Below, in pieces: positions 26,318 to 36,718 of a DNA stretch of 64,000 bases (positions within the stretch are counted from its first letter, which is position 1; each line of letters starts with the position of its first letter). The notes beneath the pieces are model-generated. The model saw only the letters and a list, made by a program, of their open reading frames with translations, did not search any database and was not told the origin of the DNA. The stretch comes from Paracoccaceae bacterium Fryx2 (lineage in GTDB: Bacteria > Pseudomonadota > Alphaproteobacteria > Rhodobacterales > Rhodobacteraceae): assembly GCA_032334235.1 (NCBI GenBank), contig JAVSGI010000005.1, positions 3,005,501 through 3,069,500 on the forward strand. The letters are read 5' to 3'. A program made the translations under genes and the position numbers.

Positions 26318-26372
26318 CCGGGGGTTTTGCACCCCCGGACCCCCGCAGGATATTTTCAAACAGAAGAAGGAA
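26318..26372 (+). repeat. Dispersed intergenic motif, divergent copy (dnaN-recF)
   Basis: GGGGGTTTTGCACCCCCGG followed by CCCGCAGGATATTTTCAAACAGAAGAAG between dnaN and recF. It resembles the copies at 51530-51605, 60555-60588 and 63555-63588: a G+C hairpin, then a TATTT core, then an A/G-rich tail. Here the tail also provides the recF ribosome site. Confidence 0.5.
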
Positions 26373-26378
26373 ACAGGC

Positions 26379-27488
26379 GTGAGCGGGCTGGCGATCACCG
26401 CGCTGACGCTGTCGCATTTCCGCTCGCACCGTGCGACGCGGCTGGTGTTCGATGGGCGGCCGGTGGTGATCGTGGGCGGCAACGGCGCGGGCAAGACCAA
26501 CATTCTGGAGGCCGTGTCGCTCTTGTCGCCGGGGCGCGGGCTGCGCCGGGCCGAGGCGGGCGAGATCGCGCGGCGGCCCGAGGCTCTCGGCTGGAAGGTC
26601 GGCGCAGGGGTGCAGGGTCTTGGCGCGGCGCATGAGGTCGAGACCTGGGCCGAAGCTGGCGGGGCGCGTCAGGTGCGGATCGACGGCAAGGCCGCGACGC
26701 AGGTCATGCTGGGGCGGATTCTGCGCATGGTCTGGCTGGTGCCCGCGATGGACCGGCTGTGGATCGAGGCGGCCGAGGGGCGGCGGCGGTTCCTTGACCG
26801 CCTGACGCTGAGCTTTGCGCCCGACCATGCCGAGGCGGTGCTGGATTACGAGAAGGCGATGCGCGACCGCAACCGGCTGCTGAAGGATCAGGTGACGGAC
26901 GCGCATTGGTATGGTGCGCTGGAGGCGCGGATGGCGCAGGCCGGGGCCTTGATGCAGGCGCACCGTGCGGCCACCGTGGCGCGGCTGATGGCGGCGCAGG
27001 CCGGGGCCGAGACCGCCTTTCCGCAGGCCGATCTGGCGCTGACCGGCCCCGAGGACGACGTGCCCGAGGGCGAGGCCGCGCTGTCGGGCGCCTTTGCCGA
27101 GGGGCGGCGGCGCGATCTGGCTGCGGGGCGCACGCTGGCCGGGCCGCACCGCACCGATCTGGCGGTGGTCTACACGGCAAAGGGCGTAGCCGCCGGGCAA
27201 TGCTCGACCGGCGAGCAGAAGGCGCTGCTGCTGTCGCTGATTCTCGCCAATGCGCGCGCTTTGGCCGCTGATCTGGGGGTGGCTCCGATCTTGCTGTTGG
27301 ACGAGGTCGCGGCGCATCTTGACGCCACCCGGCGGGCGGCGCTGTTTGACGAACTGGCAGCACTCGGGGCGCAGGCGCTGATGACGGGCACGGATGTTTC
27401 GCTGTTCGACAGCCTTGGCGCCCGGGCGCAGACATTTCAGGTCGCAGAGGTTGCTGGCCTGTCGCAGGTGACGGAGATTGAACCATGA
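26379..27488 (+). CDS. recF: DNA replication/repair protein RecF
   Basis: A 369-residue SMC-like ATPase. Walker A is GGNGAGKT at residues 33-40; ABC-type signature CSTGEQKALLLSLILANA and Walker B ILLLDEVAAHLD are near the C-terminus. RecF helps load RecA at gaps. I chose the GTG at 26379 (AGAAGGA ribosome site); the frame upstream is open for 24 codons but runs through the intergenic repeat. The stop overlaps the following ATG (ATGA). Confidence 0.95.
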   Translation: MSGLAITALTLSHFRSHRATRLVFDGRPVVIVGGNGAGKTNILEAVSLLSPGRGLRRAEAGEIARRPEALGWKVGAGVQGLGAAHEVETWAEAGGARQVRIDGKAATQVMLGRILRMVWLVPAMDRLWIEAAEGRRRFLDRLTLSFAPDHAEAVLDYEKAMRDRNRLLKDQVTDAHWYGALEARMAQAGALMQAHRAATVARLMAAQAGAETAFPQADLALTGPEDDVPEGEAALSGAFAEGRRRDLAAGRTLAGPHRTDLAVVYTAKGVAAGQCSTGEQKALLLSLILANARALAADLGVAPILLLDEVAAHLDATRRAALFDELAALGAQALMTGTDVSLFDSLGARAQTFQVAEVAGLSQVTEIEP

Positions 27489-27919
27489 CACCCCAGCGTG
27501 TGACCGTAGTGACTCTTGGCGTGGCCGATCTGGCGGCGTCGCGGGCGTTCTATGCCCGGCTGGGTTGGCGCGAACATGGCGCGAGCCAGCCGGGCGTGGC
27601 CTTCTACCAGATGCACGGCGCGGTGCTTGCGCTGTTCGGGCTGAACGACCTCGCCGCCGATCAGGGGCGGGCGGATGCGTTCCTGGGCAGCGGGGCGGTG
27701 GCACTGGCGCAGAACTTCGCCACCGAGGCCGAGGTGGATGCGGCCTTCGCGGCCGCGTTGGCGGCGGGGGGCACCGTGCTGAAGGCGCCGGAAAGGGCGG
27801 CCTGGGGCGGGTATTCGGGCTACTGGGCCGACCCCGACGGCCATGTCTGGGAGGTGGCGATGAACCCGTTCTGGCCGCTGGCCGACGACGGCTTGCTGAC
27901 CCTTCCGGAGGCGGAATGA
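27485..27919 (+). CDS. VOC superfamily (glyoxalase-like) protein
   Basis: A 144-residue vicinal-oxygen-chelate protein with two beta-alpha-beta-beta-beta modules: VTLGVADLAASRAFYARLGW at the start and the second-module GYSGYWADPDGHVWEVAMNPFWPL near the end. Metal ligand positions are partly present (H and E in GHVWEV). Substrate unknown. It overlaps both recF and the next gene by ATGA junctions. Confidence 0.88.
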   Translation: MTPQRVTVVTLGVADLAASRAFYARLGWREHGASQPGVAFYQMHGAVLALFGLNDLAADQGRADAFLGSGAVALAQNFATEAEVDAAFAAALAAGGTVLKAPERAAWGGYSGYWADPDGHVWEVAMNPFWPLADDGLLTLPEAE

Positions 27920-28536
27920 CCGTATCCGCGGCGGACCTGCTGTTCTACGCCGGCGCCTTGCTGGTGCTGTTCGCGACGCCCGGCCCGGTCTGGGTCGCCC
28001 TGCTGGCGCGCGCCATGTCGGGCGGCTTCAACGCCGCCTGGCCGCTGGCGGTGGGGGTGACGGTCGGCGATGCGCTGTGGCCGCTGCTCGCGATCTTCGG
28101 GTTGACCTGGATCGTGTCGCAATTTGCGTCCTTCATGCTGGTGATGCACTGGGTGGCGGCGGCGACGTTTCTGGTCATGGGGGCGATGTTGATCCGCCAT
28201 GCCGGGCGGGGCATTTCGGCCGACAGCCGGCTGACGCGGCCGGGGCTCTGGGCGGGCTTTGCCACCGGGGTGGCGGTGGTGATCGGCAACCCCAAGGCGA
28301 TCCTGTTCTACATGGGCGTGCTGCCCGGCTTCTTTGACCTGAGCCGCGTGACCGCCCCCGACATTGCCGCCATCGTGGCGCTGTCGGTCGCCATTCCGCT
28401 GGCGGGCAACCTGATTCTTGCCGCCTCGATCGGCCGGGCGCGCAGGCTGCTGACCTCGCCTGCCGCGCTGCGGCGCGCCAACCTGATCGCGGGCGGGCTG
28501 ATGATGCTGGTCGGCGTCGGGATTGCGCTCAGCTAG
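27916..28536 (+). CDS. LysE family exporter
   Basis: A 206-residue membrane protein with about six helices and the LysE/RhtB family motif FATPGPVWVALLARAMSGG near the N-terminus and GNPKAILFYMGVLPGFFD in the middle. Such proteins export amino acids or related metabolites. It is translationally coupled to the VOC gene upstream. Confidence 0.9.
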   Translation: MTVSAADLLFYAGALLVLFATPGPVWVALLARAMSGGFNAAWPLAVGVTVGDALWPLLAIFGLTWIVSQFASFMLVMHWVAAATFLVMGAMLIRHAGRGISADSRLTRPGLWAGFATGVAVVIGNPKAILFYMGVLPGFFDLSRVTAPDIAAIVALSVAIPLAGNLILAASIGRARRLLTSPAALRRANLIAGGLMMLVGVGIALS

Positions 28537-31032
<2,496 letters not shown>

Positions 31033-31068
31033 TCCGGGTTTCCGCGCGGCCCCGGGTTTCGCGTGGAA

Positions 31069-31144
31069 TGGTGACCCCGGATGGATTCGAACCATCGACC
31101 TGCCGCTTAGGAGGCGGCCGCTCTATCCCCTGAGCTACGAGGCC
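31069..31144 (-). tRNA. tRNA-Arg (anticodon CCT)
   Basis: Reads on the minus strand as a 76-nt cloverleaf. The acceptor GGCCTCG pairs with CGGGGTC allowing two G-U pairs. D arm GCTC...GAGC. Anticodon stem GCCGC/GCGGC with loop CTCCTAA (anticodon CCT). T arm GATGG-TTCGAAT-CCATC, and an encoded CCA. It decodes AGG. Confidence 0.95.
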
Positions 31145-31231
31145 CCGTTGCGGCAGGGCGTTGCCCGCCCTTATTGCGGGCAAACGGCGGCGCTTGCAAC
31201 CGGCTTCCGAAGGGTGATGGTGGGGAAGGCA

Positions 31232-31264
31232 AGGGGGAGTGACTTTTGGCCCACCACTCCCCCT
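31232..31264. terminator. Strong hairpin between tRNA-Arg and the lacI-type gene
   Basis: Perfect 10-bp inverted repeat AGGGGGAGTG/CACTCCCCCT with a 13-nt loop. It lies 88 bp upstream of the tRNA 5' end and about 200 bp past gyrB. No T-run; it may be a terminator for read-through from gyrB or a structural element. The rest of 31145-31325 shows nothing. Confidence 0.4.
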
Positions 31265-31325
31265 CTGATCCGTTGCGCCGTATGGAAAGCTTGCAGGACG
31301 CGCGGGATACCGTAGGCCACAGGGC

Positions 31326-31339
31326 CGTTAGCGTTAACA
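31326..31339. promoter_or_regulatory. LacI/GntR-type operator 1
   Basis: CGTTAGCGTTAACA matches the typical LacI-family palindrome TGTTAGCGCTAACA at 12 of 14 positions. It lies 18 bp upstream of the -35 box of the regulator gene. Confidence 0.7.
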
Positions 31340-31356
31340 TAGCGCAGGATCAGCCC

Positions 31357-31386
31357 TTGGACAAGGGCAGGTTTTGGCGCTAACAA
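31357..31386 (+). promoter_or_regulatory. Predicted promoter of the lacI-type gene
   Basis: TTGGAC (31357-31362), 18-bp spacer, TAACAA (31381-31386). The -10 box overlaps operator 2, so binding there would block transcription. Confidence 0.55.
31372..31385. promoter_or_regulatory. LacI/GntR-type operator 2
   Basis: TTTTGGCGCTAACA matches TGTTAGCGCTAACA at 12 of 14 positions and covers the spacer and -10 box. Its centre is 46 bp from operator 1, a spacing suited to looping by a tetramer or cooperative dimers. Confidence 0.7.
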
Positions 31387-31419
31387 GGTCTGGCGCATTT
31401 GCGAAAGGTCCATTCTCCC

Positions 31420-32469
31420 GTGTCCAAAGGCCCCGTTTCGAAAGGCTCCGGCCCCGACGCCCGGCGCACGCTGACCTTGCGCGACGTGTCCGAAGCGTCG
31501 GGCGTCAGCGAAATGACCGTCAGCCGTGTGCTGCGCAACCGGGGCGACGTGTCGGGGGCCACGCGGGAAAGGGTGCTCGAAGCGGCCCGCAAGATGGGCT
31601 ATGTGCCCAACAAGATCGCGGGCGCGCTGGCCAGCCAGCGGGTCAATCTGGTGGCCGTCATCATCCCGTCGATGTCCAACATGGTTTTCCCCGAGGTTCT
31701 GACCGGCATTTCCGACGTGCTGGAGTTGACCGGCCTGCAACCCGTGGTCGGCGTCACCAACTATTCGCCAGTGCGCGAGGAACGGGTGCTGTATGAAATG
31801 CTGTCCTGGCGGCCCTCGGGCGTCATCATCGCCGGGCTCGAGCACAGCCCGGCGTCCAACGCCATGCTGATCGCGGCAGGCATCCCGATCGTCGAGATCA
31901 TGGATGTCGACGGCGTGCCGCTTGACAGTGCGGTGGGCATCTCGCACCGCCGCGCCGGGCTTCAGATGGCCGAAGCCATTCTGGCCGCAGGCTACCGGCG
32001 CATCGGCTTTCTCGGCACCAAGATGCCCGAGGATCACCGTGCACGCAAACGGCTGGAAGGTTTTGAGGAAGGTCTGGCCAAGGCCGGGCTGACGCTGGCC
32101 GACCGGGAATTCTATTCCGGCGGCTCGGCCCTGCTGAAGGGGCGCGAGATGACGCAGGCCATCCTGCACCGGACGCCGGATCTGGATTTCCTGTATTACT
32201 CCAATGACATGATCGGCGCCGGGGGTCTGCTTTACTGCCTGGACGCCGGCATCGATGTGCCAGAAAGGCTGGGCCTGGCGGGGTTCAATGGCGTCGAACT
32301 GCTGGAGGGTCTGCCGCGCATGCTGGCCACAATGGATGCCTGTCGTCAGGAAATCGGGCGTCGCGCCGCCGAAATCATCGCAGGCCAGGACCAGAAGGGT
32401 GCCACCGGCGGCCAGATCGTCGAACTGACACCGACCTTGCAGCCGGGCGATACCATCCGGCGTCGGTGA
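31420..32469 (+). CDS. LacI family transcriptional regulator (GntR-like, autoregulated)
   Basis: A 349-residue LacI-type repressor. HTH with TLRDVSEASGVSEMTVSRVLRNRGDVSGATRERV and hinge helix NKIAGALASQRVN, followed by a periplasmic-binding-protein-like sensor domain most like gluconate regulators (GLEHSPASNAML, YRRIGFLGTKMP). The frame allows a TTG start at 31399, but that lies only 13 nt after the predicted -10 box and has no ribosome site. The GTG at 31420 is therefore preferred. No sugar transport or catabolic genes are adjacent, so its regulon must be elsewhere; the two operators indicate self-control. Confidence 0.9.
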   Translation: MSKGPVSKGSGPDARRTLTLRDVSEASGVSEMTVSRVLRNRGDVSGATRERVLEAARKMGYVPNKIAGALASQRVNLVAVIIPSMSNMVFPEVLTGISDVLELTGLQPVVGVTNYSPVREERVLYEMLSWRPSGVIIAGLEHSPASNAMLIAAGIPIVEIMDVDGVPLDSAVGISHRRAGLQMAEAILAAGYRRIGFLGTKMPEDHRARKRLEGFEEGLAKAGLTLADREFYSGGSALLKGREMTQAILHRTPDLDFLYYSNDMIGAGGLLYCLDAGIDVPERLGLAGFNGVELLEGLPRMLATMDACRQEIGRRAAEIIAGQDQKGATGGQIVELTPTLQPGDTIRRR

Positions 32470-32489
32470 CGGATCGCCGCGCCGGGACC

Positions 32490-32534
32490 AAAAGTTTTCA
32501 GGAAAACTTTTGAAAAATCCTTTTCAAGGATTTT
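32490..32534. terminator. Paired bidirectional terminators between lacI-type gene and mtaB
   Basis: Two adjacent perfect hairpins: AAAAGTTTTC-AG-GAAAACTTTT (32490-32511) and AAAATCC/GGATTTT (32514-32520 with 32528-32534). Both start with A-runs and end in T-runs, so each can work on either strand for the convergent genes. Confidence 0.8.
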
Positions 32535-32547
32535 GGCGGCACCGCAG

Positions 32548-33834
32548 TCAGCGCACCGTCAGCCGATCGCCGGCGCGGCCTGCAATCGTGACCCCGACGA
32601 TCTGGCCTTCCGGCTGGTCGGTGGCAAATGTCACTTCGGTGAACTGCTCGGTCCGCCCCATGCGCGGCTGTTCCGTCAGCACGCGGTGAACGCGCCCGAC
32701 CTGAGTCGCCAGATGCGCCTGCAGGGCAACCTCGCCCGCCGCGCGCAGCCGGGCCGCGCGGTCCCTGACCACCGGCCCCGGCACCTGCGGCATCCGCGCC
32801 GCAGGCGTGCCCTTGCGCGGGCTGAACGGAAAGACGTGCAGGAAGGTCAGCCCGCAGTCCTGCACCATTTTCAGCGACTGGTCGAACATGCTTTCCGTTT
32901 CGGTCGGAAACCCGGCGATGATGTCGGCGCCGAACACCATGTCGGGGCGCAGGCGCCGGGCCTCCTCGCAAAAGCGGATGGCGTCGTCGCGCAGGTGCCG
33001 CCGTTTCATCCGCTTCAGGATCAGGTCATCCCCGGCCTGCAGCGACAGGTGCAGATGCGGCATCAGGCGCGGCTCGCCCGCGATGGCCTCCATCAATGCC
33101 GAGTCCACTTCGATGCTGTCGATCGAGCTGATCCGCAGCCGCGGCAGGTCCGGCACCAGCCGCAACAGCCGCAGCACCAGATCGCCCAGCCGCGGCGCGC
33201 CGGGCAGGTCGGCCCCCCACGAGGTCAGGTCGACCCCGGTCAGCACCACTTCCTGAAAGCCCTTGTCCACCAGCCGCCGGATCTGTTCGACCACCACCCC
33301 CGCCGGAACCGAGCGCGAGTTGCCTCGCCCGAACGGGATGATGCAGAAGGTGCAGCGGTGGTCGCAGCCGTTCTGCACCTGCACATAGGCCCGGTGCCGC
33401 CCGAAGCCGTCGATCAGGTGCCCCGCCGTTTCACGCACCGACATGATGTCGTCGACCTGCACCCGTTCGGTGACCCCGATCAGGTCGGGCGCGGCCATGC
33501 CCGCCCAGGTTGCGGCCTGCATCTTCTCGGTGTTGCCGATCACCCGCCAGACTTCGGGCATCGCGGCAAAGGTGCCGGGCTCGGTCTGCGCCGCGCAGCC
33601 GGTCACGATGATCTGCGCGCCGGGGTTTTCGCGCGACAGGCGGCGGATCTCCTGCTTGGCCTTGCGCACCGCCTCGGCGGTGACGGCGCAGGTGTTCACC
33701 ACCACGGCGTTGCCGATGCCGGCTGCGGCGGCAAGCTCTTTCATCGCCTCGGTTTCATAGGCGTTCAGGCGGCAGCCCAGCGTGGCGAAGACGGGCGTGG
33801 CGAAGTCGGGCGTGGCGAAGTCGGGCGCGTTCAT
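32548..33834 (-). CDS. mtaB: tRNA t6A37 methylthiotransferase MtaB
   Basis: A 428-residue radical-SAM methylthiotransferase. The N-terminal UPF0004 domain has [21 protein letters not shown] and GCAAQTEP, whose three Cys bind one 4Fe-4S cluster. The radical SAM motif is CDHRCTFC (CxxxCxxC). The TRAM-like C-terminal tail ends in [10 protein letters not shown]. It converts t6A to ms2t6A at position 37 of ANN-decoding tRNAs. The start overlaps the dapF stop (ATGA). The N-terminus carries two extra DFATP pentapeptides from a 15-bp tandem duplication. Confidence 0.95.
   Translation of the reverse strand: MNAPDFATPDFATPVFATLGCRLNAYETEAMKELAAAAGIGNAVVVNTCAVTAEAVRKAKQEIRRLSRENPGAQIIVTGCAAQTEPGTFAAMPEVWRVIGNTEKMQAATWAGMAAPDLIGVTERVQVDDIMSVRETAGHLIDGFGRHRAYVQVQNGCDHRCTFCIIPFGRGNSRSVPAGVVVEQIRRLVDKGFQEVVLTGVDLTSWGADLPGAPRLGDLVLRLLRLVPDLPRLRISSIDSIEVDSALMEAIAGEPRLMPHLHLSLQAGDDLILKRMKRRHLRDDAIRFCEEARRLRPDMVFGADIIAGFPTETESMFDQSLKMVQDCGLTFLHVFPFSPRKGTPAARMPQVPGPVVRDRAARLRAAGEVALQAHLATQVGRVHRVLTEQPRMGRTEQFTEVTFATDQPEGQIVGVTIAGRAGDRLTVR
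33781..33825. repeat. Three tandem 15-bp repeats in the mtaB 5' end
   Basis: CGTGGCGAAGACGGG followed by two copies of CGTGGCGAAGTCGGG (33781-33795, 33796-33810, 33811-33825). In the protein this gives [14 protein letters not shown] before LGCRLN. The length keeps the frame. Confidence 0.9.
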
Positions 33835-34670
33835 GCCATGGCCGCCAGATACGCCGGGGTCAGCCAGCCGTCGAAGACATGCGCGGTCGGGCCGGTCATC
33901 CAGACGCCATCCTCGCGCCAGTCGATCTCCAGCGTGCCGCCGTCCAGATCGAGCACCACCTGCCGCCCGGTCAGGCCGCGCAGATGGGCCGCCACCGCCG
34001 TGGCACAGGCACCCGAGCCGCAGGCCAGCGTGATGCCGGCACCCCGTTCCCAGACACGCATCCGCAGCCGGTCGGGCGCGGTCAGGCTGGCGAATTCGAC
34101 ATTGGTCCGCTCGGGGAACAGCGGGTCGTGTTCCAGTGCCGCGCCGCGCGCCGCCACGTCCACAGCCTCGGCGTCGGGCACGAAGATCACGCAATGCGGG
34201 TTGCCCATGCCCAGCGCCACCGGGTCGCCCGGCAGCGGCAGGTGCAGCGGGTCCACCGCGCGGGCCAGCGGCACTTCGGCCCAGCCCCGCTGCGGATGCC
34301 CCATGTTGACCGACACCAGCCCGTCCGCCCGCCGCACCGCGTGCAAGACCCCGCGCGCCGTCACCAGCGTCACCGCCGCCAGCCCCGCCCCGCGCATCAC
34401 ATGGTCACAGACGCAGCGCGTGGCATTGCCGCAGGCCCCGGCGCGCGACCCGTCGCCGTTCCAGAAAACCAGCGCGAAATCGGCGTCCTCTGCATCGCGG
34501 ATCTCGGCCAGCTGGTCGAAGCCCACGCCGCGATGCCGGTCACCCAGCGCCCGCGCCAGCGCAGGCGTCGTCACCGCCCCGCGCCCGCGCGAGTCGATCA
34601 CGACGAAATCGTTGCCCAGCCCGTGCATCTTCATGAAGGGCAGGCCAGTGGGGGGAGTCATCGGGTTCAT
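33831..34670 (-). CDS. dapF: Diaminopimelate epimerase
   Basis: A 279-residue DapF. Both catalytic cysteines are present, in GACGNATRC and [10 protein letters not shown]. The N-terminus [17 protein letters not shown] is canonical. It interconverts LL- and meso-diaminopimelate for lysine and peptidoglycan. The ATG at 34670 has AGGA upstream; an ATG three codons later is possible. dapD and dapE are also in the window but unlinked. Confidence 0.96.
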   Translation of the reverse strand: MNPMTPPTGLPFMKMHGLGNDFVVIDSRGRGAVTTPALARALGDRHRGVGFDQLAEIRDAEDADFALVFWNGDGSRAGACGNATRCVCDHVMRGAGLAAVTLVTARGVLHAVRRADGLVSVNMGHPQRGWAEVPLARAVDPLHLPLPGDPVALGMGNPHCVIFVPDAEAVDVAARGAALEHDPLFPERTNVEFASLTAPDRLRMRVWERGAGITLACGSGACATAVAAHLRGLTGRQVVLDLDGGTLEIDWREDGVWMTGPTAHVFDGWLTPAYLAAMA

Positions 34671-34766
34671 CCGCGTCCTATAGACCTGGCGTCGACGGGA
34701 ATCCAGTCGCTGCAACCCGACGGCCTTGCGCCCGCCGCTGCAGCGGCCTATGTCGCGCCTCTGGAA

Positions 34767-34842
34767 GGGCCGTTAGCTCAGTTGGTAGAGCAGCTGACTC
34801 TTAATCAGCGTGTCGGCGGTTCGAACCCGCCACGGCTCACCA
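34767..34842 (+). tRNA. tRNA-Lys (anticodon CTT), attachment site of the element
   Basis: 76-nt cloverleaf: acceptor GGGCCGT/ACGGCTC, anticodon stem GCTGA/TCAGC with loop CTCTTAA (anticodon CTT), T arm GGCGG-TTCGAAC-CCGCC, encoded CCA. Its last 45 bp are repeated at 49767-49811, so the gene served as attB and remains intact at this end. Confidence 0.96.
34798..34842. repeat. attL, 45-bp direct repeat
   Basis: Identical over 45 bp to 49767-49811. It runs from the anticodon loop of tRNA-Lys(CTT) to its CCA end. The bases on both sides differ between copies, fixing the core boundaries. Confidence 0.95.
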
Positions 34843-34843
34843 A

Positions 34844-35983
34844 CTAACCCATTGTAATCACGGTGACTTCTTCAGTTTTCTCCTGATCCGGGTTTCCCGG
34901 TTGGGAGTCCGGTTGGGAATTTTGTAGCGTCTTTTCGAGCTTTTGGATAGCAGACTCCGCCAGCTTCGGATCGCGGGCGAGGTAGTGAGTTTCGAGAATC
35001 GCGGCTGCATCCTTCAGGGAATGTCCGGTGATCGACGCGATTTCCGGCACCTCGCAGCCTGCCAAAGCAAGCCGCGTGACGGCTGTTCCCCTCAAATCGT
35101 GAAACGTGACGCCGGTTATCTTCGCTTCAGCGCATGCCTTGCGCCAGGAGGCGCGGAAGCCGTCTTGTGTCCAGCCGGTGCCGTGCGTCGTGATCAGGAT
35201 CTTGTCGGCTTCGCTGAAGTCGCGCTTGCGCCGTTCCGCGTCCAGTCTTGCCGCGGCCTTCGCTTGATCGAGTGCAGCGCGTAGCGGAGCCCCAGCCGGG
35301 ATTTTCAGACGGGCGCCGGTCTTCGATTGCTTCAGGGTGATCTTGGCGCCGTCATAGGCTGCCCACGTCAGCCCTAGAAGGTCGCCTTGCCGTTGCCCGG
35401 TCCAGAGCGCGAGAGTTAGCGCAAGATGCAGGTGCGCAGGAGCGGCCGCCATGAAAACGGCTTCATCGTCTGCGGTCCAGATCAGCTCACGCCGCCCGGA
35501 TCTGTACACGCGGCCGGGGCGTTCGAGCGGGTTCTTTGTGGTCAAGCCGCGGTCGGCAGCCCATGACAGCACACGGGCGAAGACGGCAAAGCGATAATCA
35601 GCGAGGCGGAGCGACTTTTGCGCAATGGCGTCGCGGTGATCCAGGAAGACGGATCTGGTGCGAGCGTCAGCCAAGGCAACGGTCGGGAACGTCCCGAATT
35701 CGGCCGCCAGCGCCCGGATATGGCTGCGGTAATCCTGCTTCGTTTTCGCGGCCAGCTTGTCGAATTCCGAAGAGGACTCGAACCTGTCGAAAATCGAGCC
35801 CAGGGCGTCAGCTTTCGGCGGGACTTTCTGCCGTACTGCCTCATTGAATGCGGCGATGAATTCCGGGCTGCCGGGCTTGCCGGGCAGGCGCGGGCCACCT
35901 TTCCACGCGTAGTAATATGTGACGGGCGTTCCATCCGCGAGGCGTTTCCTCACGCGGTTCAAGCCCTTCAGTTTGATCTTCAT
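34844..35983 (-). CDS. int: Tyrosine site-specific integrase
   Basis: A 379-residue phage-type integrase. The N-terminal arm-binding and SAM-like core-binding domains (about 60-155) precede the catalytic domain with R198 (TGQRQG), H295 and R298 (FHDLRGT), H321 (ITGHSL) and nucleophile Y334 (ETHYLAR). All catalytic residues are intact. The ATG at 35983 overlaps the stop of the 61-residue gene (ATGA). Its stop is 2 bp from the tRNA-Lys end, i.e. it abuts attL as expected. Confidence 0.95.
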   Translation of the reverse strand: MKIKLKGLNRVRKRLADGTPVTYYYAWKGGPRLPGKPGSPEFIAAFNEAVRQKVPPKADALGSIFDRFESSSEFDKLAAKTKQDYRSHIRALAAEFGTFPTVALADARTRSVFLDHRDAIAQKSLRLADYRFAVFARVLSWAADRGLTTKNPLERPGRVYRSGRRELIWTADDEAVFMAAAPAHLHLALTLALWTGQRQGDLLGLTWAAYDGAKITLKQSKTGARLKIPAGAPLRAALDQAKAAARLDAERRKRDFSEADKILITTHGTGWTQDGFRASWRKACAEAKITGVTFHDLRGTAVTRLALAGCEVPEIASITGHSLKDAAAILETHYLARDPKLAESAIQKLEKTLQNSQPDSQPGNPDQEKTEEVTVITMG

Positions 35984-36165
35984 TTCCGGCCCTTCATCCA
36001 CTGGTCGAGCGGCGACAGTGTAGCCGCTTCTGCGGCCTTGTCCGAGTGGATCAATTCGATAGTCCCGTCTTGGTGGATCAGCGTCTTGACGATCTCCAGC
36101 CCTGAAGTCCGCGCAACCTTAATTGCGCGGGTCAGATTGTGTTGGCTGAAGGGCGTGGCCTTCAT
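35980..36165 (-). CDS. Small element protein coupled to integrase
   Basis: 61 residues, basic N-terminal helix (SQHNLTRAIKVARTSGLEIVKTLIHQDGTIELIH) and a C-terminal tail. It overlaps int by ATGA. Similar-sized genes precede integrases in many alphaproteobacterial prophages and may act as excisionase-like or DNA-binding partners; no motif proves this. Confidence 0.65.
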   Translation of the reverse strand: MKATPFSQHNLTRAIKVARTSGLEIVKTLIHQDGTIELIHSDKAAEAATLSPLDQWMKGRK

Positions 36166-36172
36166 TGCTGCC

Positions 36173-36499
36173 TCAGAAGCCCGACAGGCGGACGGGCACG
36201 GTTGCGACGCCAGCGCCTGCAGCGGCGACGGCCACGCCGATCTTCGTGTTGCCCGATGGGGTCACGGTGACCAGCTTCGACGCAGCGACGAAGTAGAGCG
36301 GATCTCCCAGCGTGATCACGTCAGCGCCCACCTTCGGCAGTTCGAAGACGCCAGTGGTCACCACGTCAACAGGGGTGCCAATTGCAGCGGAGCCCGCCGC
36401 GATTCCGATGATCGAGCCCGCGACGACGACGCCGCCAGAGGTGACGGCCGCCGGGGCGGGGATGGTCAGGTTCGACCCAGCTTGAACGAATGTCTTCAT
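36173..36499 (-). CDS. DUF2190 family capsid decoration (cement) protein
   Basis: 108 residues, Gly/Val/Ala-rich, nearly all short beta strands (GSNLTIPAPAAVTSGGVVVAGSIIGI, then LGDPLYFVAASKLVTVTPSGNTKIGVAV), the pattern of DUF2190 proteins that stud phage heads. It lies directly downstream of the head completion gene, where decoration proteins usually sit. Confidence 0.85.
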   Translation of the reverse strand: MKTFVQAGSNLTIPAPAAVTSGGVVVAGSIIGIAAGSAAIGTPVDVVTTGVFELPKVGADVITLGDPLYFVAASKLVTVTPSGNTKIGVAVAAAGAGVATVPVRLSGF

Positions 36500-36502
36500 G
36501 GC

Positions 36503-36718
36503 TCAGAGCCCTTTCGATGTTTGAATGTAGCGAATGGAGGCGGGGCGCGACTGCACCGCCGCGATTTCTGCGTCCAGGGCCGACAAAGCACGGGCGAGTT
36601 CGGAGTCGGATCTGTATTCGACTTCTTCACCGCCCGAGTCGCGGACTCTGCGGACGCCCGAATAGCGGGCGTCCTGGAGCCGGCTGCGGAAAGCCTGCAG
36701 TTCGGCAAGCGTGGCCAT
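36503..36718 (-). CDS. gpW-like head completion (head-tail joining) protein
   Basis: 71 residues: an N-terminal helix (LAELQAFRSRLQDARYSGVRRV), a short beta hairpin (GEEVEYRSDSELARAL) and a second helix, the same order as lambda gpW (68 aa), which closes the portal after DNA packaging and forms the tail docking surface. The start overlaps the capsid gene stop (TGATG). It is the most tail-proximal structural gene present. Confidence 0.75.
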   Translation of the reverse strand: MATLAELQAFRSRLQDARYSGVRRVRDSGGEEVEYRSDSELARALSALDAEIAAVQSRPASIRYIQTSKGL

